Assembly (NCBI GenBank): GCA_963829705.1
Contig: CAWHJN010000001.1
Coordinates: forward strand, 372,001-436,000
From: CAWHJN01 sp963829705
GTDB lineage: Bacteria; Bacteroidota; Rhodothermia; Rhodothermales; BA12
Reading direction: 5' to 3'
DNA: 64,000 bases
A model generated the notes under the pieces. The model did not search any database and was not told the origin of the DNA. It saw only the letters and a program-made list of their open reading frames with translations. Below are positions 58,891-64,000 of this stretch, one piece after another; position 1 is the stretch's first letter, and every line of letters starts with the position of its first letter. The translations under genes and the position numbers were made by a program.

Positions 58891-61444
58891 TCACAACGCG
58901 CTCGACAGAAACAGCACGTTTGCCAGCAGCGCCGACGTGCCCATCCAGAAGCCGCGGAAAACGGGATTGTCGGGCATCAGCACGATGTGGCCGCGGCCTT
59001 GCCGCAGCGCCACGAGCGCCGCCGCGCCGGAGGCCTGCTCCATCCGCTCGTCGGAGAGGTAACCCGCGATCAGCGGTTCGTCGGTGTAGACAGCGACGTT
59101 CGCACCGGGGACTTCCACGGGTTCGTAGAAGGTGGACGACGTGCGGAAAAACGCCATCGTCTCGCGGCATCCCATACGCCAGCGGATGCGTGGTGTCGAG
59201 GCGCGCCCTGAAGATCGAGCCGCCGACGGCCTGCGCGCCGCGCGTGTCGTCGAGTTGGGCGTAAGGGGTTTTCAGGAGCAGCGAGTCGATGCTCGTGGCC
59301 TCTTTCGTCTCCATCTCGACGAGGTCGTTGCGGACGAGCCAGTCCACGGCGCTCGTGGTGGCGACGAGCGTGCCGCCCTGCCGCACGAACGTTTGCAGCG
59401 CGTCTTTGGCGTTGGCCGGATACGAGCCGCCACTCAGGAGGATCGTGTTGTACTCGCCGAGGTCGGCGCGGGCGAGATCGTCGGTCATGAGCAGCGCGTG
59501 CGGCAGGCCGAAGCGCTCGCCGAGCATGTAGCGCATCTCGCCTGCGTTGTTGGAACTCGTGCCCGAGCCGATGACAAGGGCGATACGCGGCTGTTCGAGC
59601 GTGATGCTGCCGCCCGAGCCGAGGTCCGGTCCGGCGAGCGAGAAGCCCGTCGAGACGGCATACGCGGTGACACCGTGGTTCTGGACGGCTTCGGCTACGC
59701 GCTGATGCACGTTTTCCACCGCGCCGTCGGGCTGGACGACGGGCACGAGCAGCGTGCCGCGCTCGAACGTCCGGCGCTGCCCGGCCACGGTGGTAGTGAA
59801 CGGCGTCGTCTGCACGCGCACGCGGATGCCCGCGTCCTGCAAGGCATAGAGCACGCGCGGCGTGGCCCAGTCGCCCCACGGGATGAGGTAGGCGTAGGAC
59901 GCCTGCCCACCGACGACGCGCCCCGCCGGGTCGCTGGCGTCCGTCACGCGCGTGCCCGCGAGGTTCGCGCCGCGCACGGTCGCCATCGGCAAGCCATAGG
60001 CGAGCGGCAGTGTCCACGCCGATACGTCGTAAAAGAGCGAGTCGGTGAAGGTCGTCGTGCGCTCGAAGAGGCCGTTGATGAGGCGTGCCTGCGGCTGGGC
60101 GAGGGGGACGTAATACGCGGAATCCGCGTCGAAACGCTGGCCTTCGGCTTCGACGTCGCGGCCCGGACGGTACACCTCGATGCGGTGTTTGAGCAGCATC
60201 CGGACGAGGTCGCGCGCCCGGCCCGGTGCCCCTGCGTCGCCGAAAACGTAGCCGTCGAAGCTGGCCTTGCGGGCCACCTCGGGGGCGGAGGCGTAGAAGT
60301 CGCGCTGCATCTTCAGCAGCTCCTCGCGCATCGCCACGGCGGCGCGCAGCGACGAGATCGACGCGGCGGCCTGGTTGCGAACGGTGAAGCCGTAGGTGAG
60401 CCGTCCGTTGGCGCGGGTGTCCACCTCCAGCGCGCGCGACGACGCCTGCTCGAAGAGGATGCCGATGGCTCCGTTCACGTCGGGGTACGTGGAGCCTTTG
60501 CCGTAGTAGAAATCGTCGAACGACTCTTTCGTGTAGTAGAGCGACCCGATCTCGTCGAGAATGGTGGCGTGGTACCCTGCGATGCGGTTGGTGACCTCCT
60601 GGTTGAGGACAGGCGTGTTGGGGTTGGTGCGCGACGGGATGCCGGGCTGGAAGAAATACGTGGACTCGCCGCCCATCTCGTGGTAATCCGTCAGCAGCTG
60701 CGGACGCCACTCGTGGAAAAGCCGCAGGCGTCCGTCGCTCTCAGGGTGGATGGCGGGGAGCCAGTCGCGGTTGAGGTCGAACCAGTAGTGGTTGGTGCGC
60801 CCGCCGGGCCACGCCTCGTTGTGCTCGGCATCCTGCGCGTCGCCCACGGGCACGGCGCCCCGGTAGGCGTTGGCCCAGTCCACGAAGCGGTCGCGCCCGT
60901 CGGGGTTGTACATCGGGTCGAGCAGGACGACGGTGTTGTTCAGCACATCGTCGACCTCGCCACCCTGCCCTGCCGCGAGGTGGTAGAGCGTGAGCAGCGC
61001 CGCCTCGGTGCCGCTGGCCTCGTTGCCGTGGACGCTGTACCCCATCCACACGATGGCAGGCATCTCCGCGATTTCGGCATCTGAAACGCTCGCGGGGTTC
61101 TCGGAAAGCTGGATGTTGGCGCGCCGGATGGCGTCGAGGCGGGCGTGGTTGGCGGGACTGGTGACGACGGCCATCACGAGCGGACGCCCCTCCCACGAAC
61201 GCGCATACTCGAACTGCGTCACCCGGTCGGAGGCATCAGCGACGGCGCGGACGTAGTCGATGACCTCGTGCGGGCGCGTGTGCCGCTCACCGATGCGGTA
61301 TTTCAGCACGTCCTGGGGCGTCGGAATGGCATCGCTGTAGCTGACGCCAGGCACCACGAGCGGCGGGTCGATGGGCAGGCCTTGGGCGCGCGCCTGCACA
61401 GTGACAGAAGACACGAGAAAGAGAGCAAACAGGAGACGAGACAT
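58891..61444 (-). pseudogene. Secreted M14-family zinc carboxypeptidase, interrupted by a +1 frameshift
   Basis: The product is an exported peptidase of 850 residues with signal peptide MSRLLFALFLVSSVTVQARA. The zinc ligands are in VWMGYSVHGNEASGTEA (HxxE) and in LLTDYHEMGGES. LLDPMYNPDGRDRF and WFDLNRDWLP carry the conserved substrate-binding Asn-Arg. A C-terminal domain of amidotransferase-like fold (IALVIGSGTSSNNAG) follows. Near 59164-59168 the frame shifts, and the last about 90 residues (AFFRTSSTFYEPVEVPGANV...LPDNPVFRGFW-like end) continue in another frame. Removing one base restores 851 codons. An assembly insertion is likely. The start is 61442-61444. Confidence 0.85.
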
Positions 61445-61683
61445 CCGGTGCGTGTGAGGTTTCGTTGACGAATGGCGAGGAACGGTCTGGCGGCGGCATC
61501 GTGCCTTGCCCCCATCGCCGGAGCAAGGTAACATCTGCGCGGCGTGTGCATCACGTCGCTTCGGGTTGCGCGCTCATCATGGGTCATGGGGCGTTCGTCA
61601 TTCGAGCCGACACATACGGTTTTACCACCAGTGCCTTCTATCCGATGACCCATGCCCCTCTCCATTGACCAACCTGCCCCGTC
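61445..61683. other. Gene-free region between the M14 peptidase and MFS genes
   Basis: These 239 bases separate divergent genes and hold no supported gene. The part nearest the MFS gene carries ATGGGTCATGGG and ATGACCCATGCCCCT, inverted words of the GTCATT type also seen at 29510-29534. Promoters for both genes should be here, but none matches consensus well. Confidence 0.4.
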
Positions 61684-63060
61684 GTGCTCGCTGACGAACC
61701 CGTGAAGGTGCCACGTGGCCTGGTAGCGGTGCTGTTCGGCGGCACGCTCGTGGCCGCCTTCGACATTGCCCTCGTCGGCCCGACGCTGCGCGCCATCGGC
61801 GAAGCGTTCGGCCTCAGCGAACGCGCGACGAGCTGGGTGCTGACGGCCTTTGTGCTCGCCAACCTCACCGGGCAGCCGTTCACATCGTGGCTGGGCGACG
61901 TGTACGCGCGCAAGAGCGTGTTTCTGGGCTCCCTCGGCGTGTTCGTGCTGGGTACGCTGGGCGTCGTCTTCGCGCCGTCGTTCGGAATGCTCATCGCCGG
62001 GCGCGTGGTGCAGGGGCTGGGCGCATCGGGCCTGTTCCCGATGGCGAGCGCCGTCGTGGGCGATGCCTTCCCCGTCGCCAAGCGCGGGCGCGTGCTGGGG
62101 CTGCTGGGGGCCGTCTTCGGCGTCGCCTTTCTCGTCGGGCCGATCCTCGCAGGCGTGCTCGTGCCGCACGGGTGGCGGTGGGTGTTCGTGGCCACGCTGC
62201 CGCTGGCGGCGCTGGTCTTTGTGGCGGCGCTGCGCGTGCTGCCGCGCCTCTCCCCCGCCGAGCGCCGCCCGCTCGACGCCGTGGGGACGCTGCTGCTCGC
62301 GGCGAGCCTGCTGACGCTGGCGCTTGCGGCCAACCGCGTGCGGATGGGCGAGACGGGCGAGGCCACGCTCTGGCTTCCGCTCGTGCTGCTCTTCGGCACG
62401 GCGGTGCTGGCCGCGCTGTTCGTGTGGCAGGAGCGCCGCACGCCGCACCCGCTGCTGCGGCCCGCGTTGTTCGCACGGCGGCAGGTGAAGCTGGCGGCGC
62501 TGTTCTGCGTCGGCGCGGGACTCAGCGAGGCGCTGTTCGTGTTTCTGCCCGCCTACGCGCAGGAAGCCTTCGGCGTGGATCGGTCGGCAGCAGCGTACAT
62601 GCTGCTGCCGCTGGTGGTGACGCTGACCTTCGGCGCGCCCGCGGCGGGGCGGCTGCTCGACACCTACGGCTCGCGCGCGATGCTGCGGTTGAGCGCACTG
62701 CTGCTGTCGGCAGGGCTCGCGGTGGTGGCGTTTCTGCCTGTTCGCGTCGCGGTGTATTTCAGCGGCACGGTGCTCATCGGGCTGGGACTCTCAGGGATGC
62801 TGGGCTCGTCGCTGAGTTACATCCTGCTCAACGAATCCCTGAAGACCGAGCGGGCCGTGGCGCAGAGCGTGGTGACGGTGTTTCTGGGCGCGGGTCAGAT
62901 CGCCGGAGCCGCGCTCATCGGCGCACTCGTGGCGTCGGCGTCGGGAGTGGACGGCTTCCGGCAGGCGTTCACCGTGGTGCTCGCCGTCGCGCTCGTGCTC
63001 GTCGCGGCCAGCTTCGCGCTCAAACGCCGCGCGGACGAACGCGCAAACGGGCAATCCTGA
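61684..63060 (+). CDS. MFS transporter, DHA2-like
   Basis: This 458-residue membrane protein has at least 12 helices of the major facilitator superfamily. GTLVAAFDIALVGPTLRAIG in helix 1 holds the Asp typical of drug/H+ antiporters, WLGDVYARKSVFL is motif A, and RVVQGLGASGLFPMASAVVGDAFP with AVFGVAFLVGPILAGVL is motif C of exporters. It probably exports a drug-like or toxic compound against protons. The start is a GTG at 61684, since no ATG lies between the spacer and helix 1. It is convergent with the redoxin gene (10 bases between stops). Confidence 0.85.
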   Translation: MLADEPVKVPRGLVAVLFGGTLVAAFDIALVGPTLRAIGEAFGLSERATSWVLTAFVLANLTGQPFTSWLGDVYARKSVFLGSLGVFVLGTLGVVFAPSFGMLIAGRVVQGLGASGLFPMASAVVGDAFPVAKRGRVLGLLGAVFGVAFLVGPILAGVLVPHGWRWVFVATLPLAALVFVAALRVLPRLSPAERRPLDAVGTLLLAASLLTLALAANRVRMGETGEATLWLPLVLLFGTAVLAALFVWQERRTPHPLLRPALFARRQVKLAALFCVGAGLSEALFVFLPAYAQEAFGVDRSAAAYMLLPLVVTLTFGAPAAGRLLDTYGSRAMLRLSALLLSAGLAVVAFLPVRVAVYFSGTVLIGLGLSGMLGSSLSYILLNESLKTERAVAQSVVTVFLGAGQIAGAALIGALVASASGVDGFRQAFTVVLAVALVLVAASFALKRRADERANGQS

Positions 63061-63070
63061 GCCGGAGCGT

Positions 63071-63748
63071 CTATCGGCGTGAGGCGAGGTTGGGTTGTAG
63101 CCACGACTGCACGCGCTCTTCGAAGTGCTCGTAGTCGCGCGCGCCCAGGTCTACGGCGCGGACGACGCCGTCGCGGTCGATGAGGTAGGTGAACGGGCGG
63201 AAGTCGAGGCCACGCTCGTAAAACGGCATCGCCGCGCGGACGTCGGGCAGATAGGCCACGGTCGCGTGTTGCGGGAGCTTATCGTCGCCGAAGGCGCGCA
63301 GCGTCTCGGGTGACTCGTCGGAGAGCGCGATTACCTGCAATCCGAGCGGGCCGTAATCGGCCTGCAGGCGGTCGAGGTCGGGCAGCTCGCGGAGGCACGG
63401 CACGCACCACGTCGCCCAGAAATTGAGCAGGACGACGCGGCCTTTGAAGTCGGCCACCGACGCTTTCCGGTCGCCCGCCAGCAGCGTGAATTCCAGCGGA
63501 GCGGCAGCCTGCCCCACCTCGGGGCCGGAGGTCATCGTTTCGGGCGTGTTCGGCAGCGTCTGAAGCGGCACGGCGGCACGCTGCTGCGCCAGGATGGCCA
63601 CGGCGATGCTCGCGCACAGCAGCGCCACGCTCATCGCCACGCCCGCCCACGCCAGCGGCTCGCGGGGCCGCCCGGCGCGCAGTAGCACTCCCAGCGAGGC
63701 GAGGGCAACGAGGGCCAGCACGGCGGCGAAAAGGTAGTATCCGATCAC
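63071..63748 (-). CDS. ResA/TlpA-like thioredoxin-domain protein with membrane anchor
   Basis: This 225-residue protein has two N-terminal membrane helices (about residues 2-22 and 33-54) and an extracytoplasmic Redoxin domain. The active site is WCVPC (114-118) in LLNFWATWCVPCLRELP. FTYLIDRDGVV is the conserved cis-Pro-region strand, although the usual proline is replaced by Phe-Thr. It should reduce disulfides outside the cytoplasm, perhaps for cytochrome c assembly. The start is the GTG at 63746-63748. It is downstream of porV on the same strand, with a hairpin between. Confidence 0.85.
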   Translation of the reverse strand: MIGYYLFAAVLALVALASLGVLLRAGRPREPLAWAGVAMSVALLCASIAVAILAQQRAAVPLQTLPNTPETMTSGPEVGQAAAPLEFTLLAGDRKASVADFKGRVVLLNFWATWCVPCLRELPDLDRLQADYGPLGLQVIALSDESPETLRAFGDDKLPQHATVAYLPDVRAAMPFYERGLDFRPFTYLIDRDGVVRAVDLGARDYEHFEERVQSWLQPNLASRR

Positions 63749-63766
63749 GGTGCTCGGTGAAAAGAG

Positions 63767-63800
63767 AGAGGCGGACTCCGCACGTGCGAAATCCGCCTCT
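63767..63800 (-). terminator. Hairpin terminator after porV
   Basis: A 9-bp stem AGAGGCGGA/TCCGCCTCT with a 16-base loop containing GCACGTGC is followed on the minus strand by CTCTTTTC. The T-run is weak. It lies 34 bases after the porV stop and before the redoxin start. Confidence 0.55.
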
Positions 63801-63833
63801 CGTTCCGGCCTCGCCGGAAATTGGAACGCGCCC

Positions 63834-64000
63834 TTACAAGTCGATCAGGAGGGAAAAGCGCAGCGTGTTGGCGAGCGGGTTGTCCTGTTCGAGGGCGTAG
63901 ATATACGAGAAATCCACTCCGACGATGTTGTAGCGGATGCCCGCGCCCAGCGTCACGAACTCGCGGTTGCCGTTGTACGGGTTCTCGTAGAAATAGCCAC
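63834..64000 (-). CDS. porV: PorV-like type IX secretion outer-membrane protein (C-terminal fragment)
   Basis: The last 55 codons of a gene that enters from the right edge are seen. The segment GYFYENPYNGNREF, then LGAGIRYNIVGVDFSYIYAL and the ending NPLANTLRFSLLIDL, has the alternating pattern of terminal beta strands of an outer-membrane barrel. It closely matches the end of PorV (LptO), the shuttle protein of the type IX secretion system. The stop is TAA at 63834-63836. The identification is from the C-terminus alone, so a PorQ-like or other family barrel is possible. Confidence 0.65.
   Translation of the reverse strand, partial: GYFYENPYNGNREFVTLGAGIRYNIVGVDFSYIYALEQDNPLANTLRFSLLIDL

Noticed and set aside
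1..64000. CRISPR array, rRNA or tRNA genes, insertion sequences
   Set aside because: No regularly spaced repeats, no cloverleaf-like or rRNA-like segments in the gaps, and no transposase-like protein or terminal inverted repeats were seen.

Overview
The window is high-GC, densely packed chromosomal DNA from a bacterium that looks like a member of the Rhodothermota (the Rhodothermales side of the Bacteroidota/FCB group). The reasons are: the C-terminal end of a PorV-type outer-membrane protein of the type IX secretion system at the right edge; DUF4837 and DUF4293 family proteins; an ExbB-small membrane protein-ExbD-ExbD locus; a fused isobutyryl-CoA mutase (IcmF); a bacterial PcrB/GGGP-synthase homolog; almost no Shine-Dalgarno sequences; and promoter-like TAnnTTTG boxes. 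This placement is inference from gene content. No rRNA, tRNA, CRISPR array, transposase or phage gene was seen.

Layout. 1-7124: oligoendopeptidase F (partial), bacillithiol-type YtxJ and a TlpA lipoprotein, a PAS protein, transketolase, a DsbA/VKOR disulfide pair, a methyltransferase and an MscS channel. 7121-17202: a long tryptophan operon (leader peptide and attenuator, trpE, unknown orf, trpS, trpG, trpD, trpC, trpF, trpB, trpA) running with stop/start overlaps into two lipoprotein genes. 17147-23841 (minus, apart from one glycosyltransferase): RecQ helicase, EamA transporter, DUF4293 protein and the ExbB/ExbD energy-transducing locus with a good sigma70-like promoter. 24102-28660: a divergent penicillin-acylase-like protein, a BadF/GlcNAc-kinase-like protein, and pabB-pabC for 4-aminobenzoate. 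28785-33738: an unrecognised five-gene biosynthetic operon (esterase, ATP-grasp ligase, permuted ATP-grasp enzyme, class-I glutamine amidotransferase homolog, second esterase). 33781-39423: a DUF937 protein, icmF, a phosphopantetheinyl transferase and superoxide dismutase. 39521-48034 (minus): nuoJ-K-L-M and nuoN of respiratory complex I, with an NhaD-like antiporter and a pterin dehydratase inserted between nuoM and nuoN. 48248-64000: a DUF58 protein, PcrB, AlaRS, a GlsB-like protein, 3-methyladenine glycosylase, TerC, a thiolase, a YyaL/DUF255 protein, an M14 peptidase, an MFS transporter, a ResA-like redoxin and PorV (partial).

Five single-base (+1) frameshifts break four otherwise well conserved genes (trpD, icmF, alaS twice, the M14 peptidase). 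Because alaS should be essential and every shift is a +1, the likeliest cause is insertion error in the assembly rather than gene decay.

The most interesting observations are: a complete-looking tryptophan attenuator with a 7-mer repeated so that two alternative pairings are possible; the ATP-grasp/amidotransferase/esterase operon of unknown product; a low-GC block of about 390 bp that carries an extra ~70 residues inside AlaRS; a composite repeat (palindrome plus a perfect 26-bp copy) placed just before the start codons of trpF and of the thiolase gene; and pyrimidine-rich spacer elements that replace Shine-Dalgarno sequences and seem to have entered coding sequence in the icmF linker and the trpC tail.
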